DNA from: Acidobacteriota bacterium
GTDB taxonomy: Bacteria > Acidobacteriota > Terriglobia > Acidoferrales > UBA7541
Reading direction: 5' to 3'
Length of the DNA stretch: 5,837 nucleotides
Assembly: GCA_019239815.1 (NCBI GenBank)
Contig: JAFAZL010000938.1
Location: 1-5,837 of the forward strand
Part shown: positions 1-5,761 of the stretch, piece by piece
How positions within the stretch are numbered: position 1 is the first letter of the stretch
Layout of the letters: each line of letters opens with the position of its first letter
Made by a program: the position numbers and the translations under genes
The notes under the pieces: generated by a model
What the model was told of the DNA's origin: nothing
The model's database searches: none
The model's input: the letters and a program-made list of their open reading frames with translations, nothing else

Positions 1-315
1 ATGGGCATCGATCGCATTCCGGGTCCCTGAACCGCTCACAGCAACTTGCGTCGCCACCTGTCGACCATGTCATTGATAATAAGTCCCTTAGGGCTCCGCG
101 TGTTCGGCCTCGCCATCGCAAGCCCATCCTTCCAATCGCACGCAACTCGTTGAATTTACGCGTTTTCGTTTGACTCCTACTTTTGGGGTTGCATACACTC
201 GTTTTTAGCATTCCGCTCAGGGTCGAGGGGCTATCCCGCCTTCCGGCGAACCGCCGGACGACTCAAAGGGGACTTTTGCCGGATTCGTTTTGGAAAGAGT
301 TGGGTCAAGTAAGCG
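1..315. other. Non-coding stretch at the left edge
   Basis: No convincing gene is seen here. Frame 3 is open from the edge to a TGA at 171-173, but its translation is rich in Arg, Pro and Ser and has no recognisable motif. The base composition is less GC-rich than in the genes. The only positive signal is the promoter-like pair at 170-199. A minus-strand ATG at 17-15 with AGGGA just upstream could be the start of a divergent gene that lies almost wholly outside the window. Confidence 0.5.
170..199 (+). promoter_or_regulatory. Candidate sigma70-type promoter upstream of the YHS-motif gene
   Basis: A -35-like TTGACT (170-175, 5 of 6 to consensus) and a -10-like TACACT (194-199, 4 of 6) are separated by 18 bases. 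This would start transcription near 206, about 110 bases before the ATG at 316. Spacing and the -35 box are good, but the -10 box is only fair. In a GC-rich genome of uncertain sigma-factor preference this remains a pattern match. Confidence 0.33.
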
Positions 316-657
316 ATGAATTTCATTGCCCGCATCATACGATTCCTGTTCTGGCTCATCATCGTCTCTTGGAGCGTCGCATTGCTGAGGAAACTCATAG
401 GCTGGATGGTGCGGGGCGGTGCACAGAGTTCAGAGCCTTTGGACCCGCGGGAAGCGGAGATTTCGCGGCGGCCAGGAACGGTTGGTACGTCGCGCCGACT
501 GGTCCGCGATCCGATCTGCGGGGCGCACGTAGCCGAGGTTCTGGCGATTCCGCTGCGCCAGAATGGCGAGCTGATCCATTTTTGCTCGACGCAGTGCCGG
601 GATAAGTATTTGCTCGCAAACCCCGGTGCCGAGGAAAAGAAAATTGCGAACGGCTGA
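316..657 (+). CDS. Small one-pass membrane protein with C-terminal YHS/TRASH-like cysteine motif
   Basis: The product is 113 residues long. Residues about 10-25 form a hydrophobic segment (FLFWLIIVSWSVALL), flanked by Arg6, Arg9 and Arg25/Lys26, so a single N-terminal membrane helix is likely. A polar linker (about 35-62) follows. Residues 63-100 then resemble a YHS/TRASH-type metal-binding module: DPICG with Cys68, then HFCSTQC with His89, Cys90 and Cys94, followed by RDKYL. In known families such modules bind metal ions in metal sensors, transporters and oxidoreductase-associated proteins. The ligand here is not shown by the sequence. The ATG at 316 is chosen because it opens directly into the helix. 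No strong ribosome binding site precedes it. The dehydrogenase gene follows 132 bp downstream on the same strand, and co-transcription is possible but unproven. The precise function is unknown. The membrane helix plus C-x3-C pattern makes this frame far more credible than the overlapping alternatives. Confidence 0.8.
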   Translation: MNFIARIIRFLFWLIIVSWSVALLRKLIGWMVRGGAQSSEPLDPREAEISRRPGTVGTSRRLVRDPICGAHVAEVLAIPLRQNGELIHFCSTQCRDKYLLANPGAEEKKIANG

Positions 658-728
658 AGCGGGTTCACGACTTTAACGGTTTTGCGGTTGTTGTCGGGCC
701 AAGTTAAATCAACAAGATGCACGCAAGG

Positions 729-748
729 CACTCGACCGCAGTCGAGTG
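729..748. repeat. Perfect 8-bp inverted repeat in the dehydrogenase leader
   Basis: CACTCGAC (729-736) and GTCGAGTG (741-748) are perfect complements around the 4-base loop CGCA. The repeat lies in the 132-bp gap before the dehydrogenase, ending 41 bases before its ATG. No T-tract follows, so it is not an obvious terminator. It could be an operator for a dimeric regulator, or an RNA hairpin in the 5' untranslated leader. Confidence 0.6.
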
Positions 749-773
749 AGGTCGCGCACAGGGCGCGAACCCG

Positions 774-779
774 AAAGGA
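774..779 (+). promoter_or_regulatory. Ribosome binding site that fixes the dehydrogenase start
   Basis: AAAGGA lies 10 bases before the ATG at 790. It is the best Shine-Dalgarno-like match in the area. It favours ATG 790 over the in-frame TTG at 682, which has no such site and would add 36 residues unlike the family's N-terminus. Confidence 0.65.
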
Positions 780-789
780 CCGAAAGCCG

Positions 790-2091
790 ATGGCCACGGT
801 CGCCAAGCCCGCCGTACCACCGATCGTTCCGCGCATAGCGCCGCGAGAGGATCTCAATCCATTCCGCATCGCGCAGATTCAGTTCGACATGGCGGCGGAG
901 TTTCTCAAGCTCGATCCCGGCCTGCGCCAGATCCTGCGGACGCCGAAGCGCGTCCTTGAAGTTTCGATTCCCACCAAGATGGACAACGGCCAGGTGAAAG
1001 TTCTGACCGGCTACCGCGTGCAGCACAACGTCGCGCGTGGACCCGGCAAAGGCGGCACACGCTTCCATCCCAACGTGACACTCGACGAAATCAAAGCGCT
1101 CGCGACCTGGATGACGTGGAAGACCGCGATCGTCGGCTTGCCGCTCGGCGGCGCGATGGGCGGCGTTGTTTGCGACCCGAAGCGCATGTCGAAGAGCGAA
1201 CTCGAGCGTATGACACGTCGTTACGCCAGCGAAATTCTGCCGCTCATCGGCCCCGAGCGCGACATCCCAGCGCCCGACGTTTACACCGACGCGCAAACCA
1301 TGGCGTGGATCATGGACACGTACGCCATGACTGTCGGCCGCGCGACGCACGGTGTCGTCACCGGCAAGCCGCAATCGATCGGTGGAACCATCGGCAGCCA
1401 TGACGCGGCGGCACGTGGGTTAGTCGCGATCGTCGAAGAAGCGTGCAAGCTGAAGAAGATGTCGCTGCGTGGCGCAAGCGTCGCGGTGCAAGGATTCGGC
1501 AATTCGGGCGCCGCTGCGGCGCGGATTTTCGCCGAGAAGAAGGCGAAGATCGTCGCGATCAGCGACACGCGCGGTGGAGTTGCGAATCCGCGCGGCATCG
1601 ACCCGATCAAGGCGATTCGTTACAAAGAACGGGCAGCAACTGTTGTCGGCATGCCTGGCGCTTCGAGAATTTCCCACGACGATTTGCTGACGATGAAGTG
1701 CGACATCCTCGTTCCGGCGGCGCTGGAAAATGCGATCACCCTGCACAATGCCGAAGCGATCAAAGCGCGCATCGTCGCCGAAGCCTCAAATGGCCCGACA
1801 ACACCTCACGCCGATGAAATCCTGGCGCGTCGCGGCATCACCGTATTGCCCGACATCCTCGCCAACGCCGGTGGCGTTACGGTGAGCCACTTCGAATCGA
1901 TGCAAAACCAGCAAGGACTCGCCTGGGACGCGGAAGAAGTAAACGCTCGGCTGCAAAAAATCATGGTGCGCTCGTTTCACGAAATGGTCGATACGATGCG
2001 AAAACATCACGTGCCGCCGCGAGCCGGCGCGATGATTCTCGCCGTCGGGCGCGTTTCCGAAGCGCTGCTCGTGCGCGGCTTGTTCCCGTGA
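790..2091 (+). CDS. gdhA: Glu/Leu/Phe/Val dehydrogenase family protein (glutamate dehydrogenase) lacking the active-site lysine
   Basis: The 433-residue product has the usual length of hexameric NAD(P)-dependent glutamate dehydrogenases, which interconvert glutamate and 2-oxoglutarate plus ammonia in the cytoplasm. The N-terminal substrate domain has GYRVQHNVARGPGKGG (residues 74-89, with K87) and WMTWK (K111), matching two substrate-binding lysines of the family. PAPD supplies the conserved D163. The Rossmann domain has GFGNSG (235-240) and Asp259 at the end of the second strand, which suggests NAD rather than NADP. NGPTTP (334-339) and VTVSHFE with the conserved Ser are also present. The striking oddity is the signature GGAMGG (120-125). 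The catalytic lysine of the usual GGAKGG is Met123, codon ATG at 1156-1158. The frame is otherwise intact and well conserved, so this is not a decayed gene. It could be a non-catalytic or regulatory paralogue; a hetero-oligomeric enzyme with a regulatory subunit is known in Thermus. A single-base error is also possible. Family assignment is certain; enzymatic activity is doubtful. Confidence 0.93.
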   Translation: MATVAKPAVPPIVPRIAPREDLNPFRIAQIQFDMAAEFLKLDPGLRQILRTPKRVLEVSIPTKMDNGQVKVLTGYRVQHNVARGPGKGGTRFHPNVTLDEIKALATWMTWKTAIVGLPLGGAMGGVVCDPKRMSKSELERMTRRYASEILPLIGPERDIPAPDVYTDAQTMAWIMDTYAMTVGRATHGVVTGKPQSIGGTIGSHDAAARGLVAIVEEACKLKKMSLRGASVAVQGFGNSGAAAARIFAEKKAKIVAISDTRGGVANPRGIDPIKAIRYKERAATVVGMPGASRISHDDLLTMKCDILVPAALENAITLHNAEAIKARIVAEASNGPTTPHADEILARRGITVLPDILANAGGVTVSHFESMQNQQGLAWDAEEVNARLQKIMVRSFHEMVDTMRKHHVPPRAGAMILAVGRVSEALLVRGLFP

Positions 2092-2153
2092 TTGCTGGCG
2101 CGACGAACCACACTACAAGCAACTAACCTCAGCCATGCTCGTTCCACCTTGAA

Positions 2154-2172
2154 GGCACGCTTCGGCGTTGCC
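2154..2172. repeat. Hairpin with C(UUCG)G tetraloop downstream of the dehydrogenase
   Basis: GGCACGC (2154-2160) pairs with GCG and TGCC (2165-2172) around the loop TTCG, with one bulged T at 2168. The loop is closed by C-G, which is the especially stable C(UUCG)G arrangement in RNA. It begins 62 bases after the dehydrogenase stop. No U-tract follows, so classical intrinsic termination is unlikely. It could protect the 3' end of the transcript. Confidence 0.4.
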
Positions 2173-2230
2173 GCTACGGGCCTCTACACGAAATATTTAG
2201 TTGCGTAGGCGAAACCAAGGCGCGTACATT

Positions 2231-2275
2231 CGCAAGTGCCGATACTTCCTTCGCGGAAAGTATCGGCAATTTGCG
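2231..2275. repeat. Long hairpin between the dehydrogenase and thiD (possible terminator or leader element)
   Basis: GCCGATACTT (2238-2247) and AAGTATCGGC (2258-2267) form a perfect 10-bp stem. With one bulged base it extends inward by CC/GG to a short loop around TTCGC. Outside it, CGCAA (2231-2235) pairs with TTGCG (2271-2275) across a small internal loop. This is the strongest fold in the window. The downstream sequence is only mildly T-rich (ctttg, then gtttt), so termination of the dehydrogenase transcript is possible but not classical. If thiD is transcribed from further upstream, it would be a leader element. Confidence 0.6.
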
Positions 2276-2288
2276 CTTTGTTCGAGTT

Positions 2289-2319
2289 TTGTCGCGAAGT
2301 GCTCGCAAAAAAAAATAAT
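2289..2319 (+). promoter_or_regulatory. Weak candidate promoter for thiD
   Basis: TTGTCG (2289-2294, 4 of 6) and AATAAT (2314-2319, 5 of 6 to TATAAT) are separated by 19 bases, with the A-tract occupying the spacer end. The spacing is longer than ideal. Placement just after the long hairpin and about 45 bases before the thiD ATG is reasonable. This is a pattern match only. Confidence 0.25.
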
Positions 2320-2364
2320 TCGGGCCCAAACTTTTTGAAATAGCGGGGCAATAAGTACGAAATC

Positions 2365-3261
2365 ATGAGTGCTCACAACGGGAACAATGGTTCCAGTATC
2401 ACACCTCCGATTTTGTTGACGATTGCAGGATTCGACCCGAGCTGCGGCGCCGGAACGGCAGCAGATCTCAAAGTTTTTGCGGCACACGGATGCTATGGCA
2501 TCGCGGCGATTACGTCACTGACCGTGCAAAACACTCAAGGCGTCACCGACGTGCATAACACGCCAAGCGCCGCATTACGCGCACAACTCGATTGCCTCGT
2601 GAACGACTCCGAAATTGCCGCGGTGAAGATCGGCATGCTCGGCAACCGCGGAAACGCGGCGGTTGTCGCGGAATTCCTCGACGCGGGCAAATACGCGCAC
2701 GTCGTTCACGACCCGGTGATGAAATCATCGAGCGGAACAGAATTGCTCGATGCCGCGGGCATCAAATTCGTGGTCACCGAACTTTTGAAGCGATCGACGG
2801 TGATCACTCCGAACATTCCGGAAGCCGAGATCCTGACGGGATTGACGATTAAAGATATCGGCGACATGGAAGCGGCCGCAAAGAAAATCGTCGAGATGGG
2901 CGCGCACGCCGTGATCGTGAAGGGCGGACACATGGATCATCGCGCCGTCGATGTGCTGTTCGACGGAAACGAGATTGTTCCGCTCGCCGGAGATCGCGTG
3001 CGTGAAGAAAGTTTGCACGGCACCGGCTGCGCCTTCGCTTCTGCGATAGCGGCACAGTTAGCCTCGGGCCGGCCTTTGCTCGAAGCCGCAATGCTGGCGA
3101 AGGCCTACGTCACAAAAGCGATTGAAAAAGCTTATCCGACGGGGAAAGGCCGCTCGCCGCTCGATCATTTTTACCGGCATAACATTCAGCCACCCGCACG
3201 CGGCATTCACGAAGTGCCGCAACACGGCATGCATCCCGCGGCCGAAGCCGGCGCGCACTAA
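2365..3261 (+). CDS. thiD: Hydroxymethylpyrimidine / phosphomethylpyrimidine kinase ThiD
   Basis: ThiD phosphorylates 4-amino-5-hydroxymethyl-2-methylpyrimidine twice in the cytoplasm, giving the pyrimidine diphosphate that joins the thiazole half of thiamine. The 298-residue product has the ribokinase-like landmarks in order. These are LLTIAGFDPSCGAGTAADLK (17-36, a variant of the usual AGSDSGGGAGIQADLK), TSLTVQNTQGV (50-60), HDPVMKSSSG (115-124), ITPNIPEAEIL (147-157), VKGGH (185-189) and HGTGCAFASAIAA (218-230). Cys222 sits in the anion-hole GTGC motif, as expected for ThiD. About 27 residues after DHFYRH are extra compared with compact family members of about 265, and this tail contains five histidines. 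The start at ATG 2365 is the only good in-frame choice; its ribosome binding site is weak. No other thiamine gene is adjacent, and no TPP riboswitch was found upstream. A pyridoxal-kinase-type function is less likely given the GTGC and QNTQGV motifs. Confidence 0.92.
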   Translation: MSAHNGNNGSSITPPILLTIAGFDPSCGAGTAADLKVFAAHGCYGIAAITSLTVQNTQGVTDVHNTPSAALRAQLDCLVNDSEIAAVKIGMLGNRGNAAVVAEFLDAGKYAHVVHDPVMKSSSGTELLDAAGIKFVVTELLKRSTVITPNIPEAEILTGLTIKDIGDMEAAAKKIVEMGAHAVIVKGGHMDHRAVDVLFDGNEIVPLAGDRVREESLHGTGCAFASAIAAQLASGRPLLEAAMLAKAYVTKAIEKAYPTGKGRSPLDHFYRHNIQPPARGIHEVPQHGMHPAAEAGAH

Positions 3262-3269
3262 AACGTGCG
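3254..3269. repeat. Small inverted repeat over the thiD stop codon
   Basis: CGCAC (3254-3258) and GTGCG (3265-3269) can pair around a 6-base loop that contains the thiD TAA. It is the only fold I see in the 80-bp convergent gap between thiD and pyrC (3262-3341). There is no T-tract on either strand, so a terminator role is uncertain. No other terminator is visible in this gap. Confidence 0.25.
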
Positions 3270-3341
3270 GTAAACTCCAAAATAATTCCAAGCGATTCAT
3301 TGTTGCCGGGCCCGCATTCAGCATCCACACGCGACGGCGAG

Positions 3342-4631
3342 CTAGTGCCTCCACACGATCTTACCGGCGACGATCGTCGCCATCGGCCCGCCTTTGAACT
3401 TTCGCCCGTCAAACGGTGAGTTGCGAGACTTGCTCGGCGAATCTTTCACGTCGTAGGTCCACGCGCGATCGGCAGAGAAAATTGTGACGTCGCCTGGCTG
3501 GCCCGCGGCCAGCGTTCGCTCCATCCCCAGGACACGCGCCGGGCCGCTCGTGAAAAGCTCCACCATTCGCATCAGCGAAATTCGTCCGCTGTGAACGAGC
3601 TGCTCGAGAGAGAGAGCGATCGCCGTCTCAAACCCCAAAATTCCGAAAGGCGCGCGGTCGAATTCCACATCTTTCAGCGCAGGCTCGTGCGGCGCGTGAT
3701 CGGTCGCGATGCAATCCACCGTGCCGTCGGCAAGCCCTGCGAGCAGAGCATCGCGATCTTCGCGCGCAGCCAGCGGCGGATTCATCTTGAAGCGTGAATC
3801 GTACTGCACGTCTTCGTCGATCAGCGTGAAGTGGTGCGGTGTAACTTCGCACGTCACCTTCAACCCCTGCTGCTTCGCGAAGCGAACCTGATCGAGCGAG
3901 CCCTTCGCTGAGAGATGCGCGATGTGCAATCGCGCGCCGGTGAGCTGCGCAAGTTGCACGTCGCGCGCGACGCAAACTGATTCCGCCGCAGCCGGCATTC
4001 CAGCCAATCCGAGGCGCGTCGATGTAACGCCTTCGCGCATCACCGCGCCCGCCGCCAGCGAAAGATCTTCCGAATGCTCGATCACCGGAATCCCGAGCGA
4101 GTTGCAGTAGTCCATCACCTGCCGCGCGAGCTTCGCAGTTGCAATCGGCTTGCCGTCGTCGCTCACCGCAACAATTCCCGCTTCGCGCATCGCGGCAATT
4201 TCTGCGATCGCTTCGCCTTTGCTGCCGACCGACGCCGCGCCGATCGGCCACACGCGCACGCCGCCCGCCGCTTTCGCGCGATCGATAATGAAATGCGTGA
4301 CGCTCGCGTTGTCGTTCACCGGCTTCGTGTTGGGCATGCAGCAAACCGCGGTGAACCCGCCCTTCGCCGCCGAACGCGTCCCGGTTTCAATCGTTTCGGA
4401 GTTTTCCTGCCCCGGCTCGCGCAGGTGAACGTGAATGTCGATAAATCCTGGTGCGACGATCAACCCACTCGCATCAAAAACTTCCAATCCATTCTGCGAT
4501 TGCGCGCTGCCCGCCGATGTTTTCCCAACAGCCGCAACTTCTTTAATGCGATCGCCGTCGAGCAACACATCCATCGCCGCGTCGGTCTTCGTCGCCGGAT
4601 TCAACACGCCGCCGTTCTTAATGAGAAGCAT
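3342..4631 (-). CDS. pyrC: Dihydroorotase, class I (PyrC)
   Basis: The enzyme cyclises carbamoyl aspartate to dihydroorotate, step 3 of de novo pyrimidine synthesis, in the cytoplasm. The product is 429 residues, the normal length for class I bacterial dihydroorotases of the amidohydrolase superfamily. Metal and substrate motifs appear in order: DIHVHLREPGQE (65-76, with His67, His69 and Arg71), MPNTKPVND (99-107), SDDGKP (157-162, Asp158 and Asp159), EHSED (His186), HIAHLSAKGS (236-245, His239), EVTPHHF (262-268), KMNPPL (282-287) and CIATDHAPH (307-315, with the catalytic Asp311). All expected residues are intact, so activity is likely. The ATG at 4631 has an AAAGGA 8 bases upstream and overlaps the end of pyrB by 14 bp, pointing to co-transcription and perhaps translational coupling. 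In several bacteria class I dihydroorotase associates with aspartate carbamoyltransferase, which fits this pairing, but no complex can be read from the sequence. Confidence 0.97.
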   Translation of the reverse strand: MLLIKNGGVLNPATKTDAAMDVLLDGDRIKEVAAVGKTSAGSAQSQNGLEVFDASGLIVAPGFIDIHVHLREPGQENSETIETGTRSAAKGGFTAVCCMPNTKPVNDNASVTHFIIDRAKAAGGVRVWPIGAASVGSKGEAIAEIAAMREAGIVAVSDDGKPIATAKLARQVMDYCNSLGIPVIEHSEDLSLAAGAVMREGVTSTRLGLAGMPAAAESVCVARDVQLAQLTGARLHIAHLSAKGSLDQVRFAKQQGLKVTCEVTPHHFTLIDEDVQYDSRFKMNPPLAAREDRDALLAGLADGTVDCIATDHAPHEPALKDVEFDRAPFGILGFETAIALSLEQLVHSGRISLMRMVELFTSGPARVLGMERTLAAGQPGDVTIFSADRAWTYDVKDSPSKSRNSPFDGRKFKGGPMATIVAGKIVWRH

Positions 4632-5703
4632 GCGAGGGGTCCTTTACCTCTTTCGCGTTTGTATTGGTGTCGGACGCCTTATCGGTCGCCCGGCGATTGC
4701 GTGGTTGGTCGGTCTTCGGCGCACCTGTTTGTGCAGCCATATCGCCCGAAGGTAGCTCTTCCGATTCAGCGTCGGCCGCAGCCAACTGAAAGAGCAACGC
4801 CATGCGCACCGCGATGCCGTTCGTCACCTGTTCCAGCACGCACGACTGCGGTCCGTCGGCAACTTCCGGCGTAATTTCGATTCCGCGATTCAGCGGCCCT
4901 GGATGCAGCACGATCGCATCAGCTTTAGCGTGCCGCAGGCGATCAGCGCTGAGCTGATACAGCAGAATGTAATCGTTCAGCGAAATCGACGGCTCATACA
5001 GCCGCTCGTTCTGCACGCGCAGCGCGAGTACAACATCGGCATCTTCGAGCGCCTCTTCGATCTTGAACACGCGCCGAACCTTCGTCCCGCTCGCCGCTCC
5101 GAGTTGCTCCAGTTCCTTCGGCAGCCACATCGACGGCCCACACAACGTGAACTTGCATCCAAATTTTCCGAGCAGATGAATGTTCGAACGCGCCACGCGG
5201 CTGTGCTTGATGTCGCCCAGAATCGTCACATTCAGATTCTCGATCGTCCCTTTCCGATCGCGAATCGTCAGCGCATCCAGCAATCCCTGCGACGGATGCT
5301 CGTGCGTTCCATCGCCCGCATTGATCACGGGAATTTCGAGATGCCGCGCCACAAACTCCGGCGCGCCCGAAGCCGCATGCCGCATAACCAGAATGTCCGG
5401 CTTCATCGCGTCCAGCGTATGCACTGTGTCGAGCAGCGATTCACCCTTTTTCAGACTCGAAGCCTCGGCCTGCAAATTCATCTGGTCCGCGCCGAGCCGC
5501 GAAGCCGCCGTGCCAAAGCTGATGCGCGTGCGCGTTGAAGTCTCAAAAAATGCCAGCGCCACGGTCTTGCCGCGCAACACGGCCAGTTTCTTTAAAGGAT
5601 GCCGCTGAATTTCTTGAAAGGACTTGCTTTGATCGAGAAGAAATGTCAGTTCGTCCGCGGTGAGCGGTTCCAGAGCCAGAAAGTCGCGAAAGCGATGCGT
5701 CAC
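4618..5703 (-). CDS. pyrB: Aspartate carbamoyltransferase catalytic subunit (PyrB) with extended C-terminal tail
   Basis: PyrB condenses carbamoyl phosphate with aspartate, the committed step of pyrimidine synthesis, in the cytoplasm. The 361-residue product carries the carbamoyl-phosphate signature FFETSTRTRISF (52-63, with the STRTR loop), the SSLKKGES loop (82-89, Lys86) like the Bacillus type, RH (108-109), GDGTHEHPSQ (130-139), LGDIKHSRVARS (162-173), RVQNER (229-234) and HPGPLNRGIEI (267-277). These landmarks are complete. The family core normally ends near 305-310. Here about 50 further residues, rich in Asp, Thr, Asn, Lys, Ala and Pro with no visible motif, run on to the TAA inside the pyrC start region. 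The start is GTG at 5703. An in-frame TAG lies 8 codons upstream with no ATG, GTG or TTG between. The ribosome binding site is weak (GAGTGA-like). It lies 58 bp after the preceding pyrR-like stop and overlaps pyrC by 14 bp, so the three look like one operon. Confidence 0.96.
   Translation of the reverse strand: MTHRFRDFLALEPLTADELTFLLDQSKSFQEIQRHPLKKLAVLRGKTVALAFFETSTRTRISFGTAASRLGADQMNLQAEASSLKKGESLLDTVHTLDAMKPDILVMRHAASGAPEFVARHLEIPVINAGDGTHEHPSQGLLDALTIRDRKGTIENLNVTILGDIKHSRVARSNIHLLGKFGCKFTLCGPSMWLPKELEQLGAASGTKVRRVFKIEEALEDADVVLALRVQNERLYEPSISLNDYILLYQLSADRLRHAKADAIVLHPGPLNRGIEITPEVADGPQSCVLEQVTNGIAVRMALLFQLAAADAESEELPSGDMAAQTGAPKTDQPRNRRATDKASDTNTNAKEVKDPSHASH
4640..4645 (-). promoter_or_regulatory. 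Ribosome binding site of pyrC inside the end of pyrB
   Basis: On the minus strand AAAGGA lies 8 bases before the pyrC ATG (4631-4629). It sits within the last codons of pyrB, so pyrC initiation occurs while ribosomes finish pyrB. It supports the chosen pyrC start. Confidence 0.65.
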
Positions 5704-5738
5704 TTTGTCACTCGTTGCCGAATTCTATTCTCCTGCGC

Positions 5739-5753
5739 CCGGTCTTCAACCGG
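5739..5753. repeat. Small hairpin between pyrR and pyrB
   Basis: CCGGT (5739-5743) and ACCGG (5749-5753) pair around a 5-base loop, in the 58-bp gap (5704-5761) between the pyrR-like stop and the pyrB GTG. In Bacillus the pyr operon has PyrR-controlled attenuators between early genes. This stem is short, lacks a following T-tract, and does not show the PyrR binding-loop features I would expect. Confidence 0.3.
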
Positions 5754-5761
5754 AATTGCAT

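Larger units (their letters stand above)
2092..2364. other. 273-bp intergenic region with hairpins and an A-tract
   Basis: The region between the dehydrogenase and thiD has no credible gene. It holds a small hairpin with a UUCG loop (2154-2172), a strong long hairpin (2231-2275), and an A-rich tract (2307-2318) that may form part of a thiD promoter. I looked for the conserved elements of a TPP riboswitch and did not find them. Confidence 0.6.

Noticed and set aside
3..173. Frame 3 open from the left edge to TGA at 171, possible gene end
   Set aside because: 56 codons of Arg/Pro/Ser-rich sequence without recognisable features; a chance open frame is more likely.
183..605. Plus-strand 140-codon frame overlapping the YHS gene
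   Set aside because: Composition is Arg/Pro-rich with no motif. The overlapping frame at 316-657 has a membrane helix and conserved cysteine pattern.
682..789. N-terminal extension of the dehydrogenase from a TTG at 682
   Set aside because: The added 36 residues do not resemble the family and contain the inverted repeat at 729-748. The ATG at 790 has a good ribosome binding site.
231..869. Minus-strand 212-codon open frame over the YHS gene and gdh start
   Set aside because: It overlaps two better-supported plus-strand genes, has no recognisable motif and an Arg/Ser-rich composition typical of an antisense shadow.
2291..2315. Stem GCGA/TCGC next to the A-tract as a terminator
   Set aside because: The stem is only 4 bp and the tract is A, not T, on the strand where it would follow the stem.
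2092..2364. TPP riboswitch before thiD
   Set aside because: The conserved CUGAGA and the downstream ACC...UGAU...GG-type elements were not found in the right arrangement.
4074..4874. Plus-strand 266-codon frame antisense to pyrC and pyrB
   Set aside because: It lies opposite two unmistakable enzymes and its sequence is Arg-rich without motifs, as expected from high-GC codon bias.
4903..5538. Plus-strand 211-codon frame antisense to pyrB
   Set aside because: Antisense to conserved PyrB motifs; no independent support.
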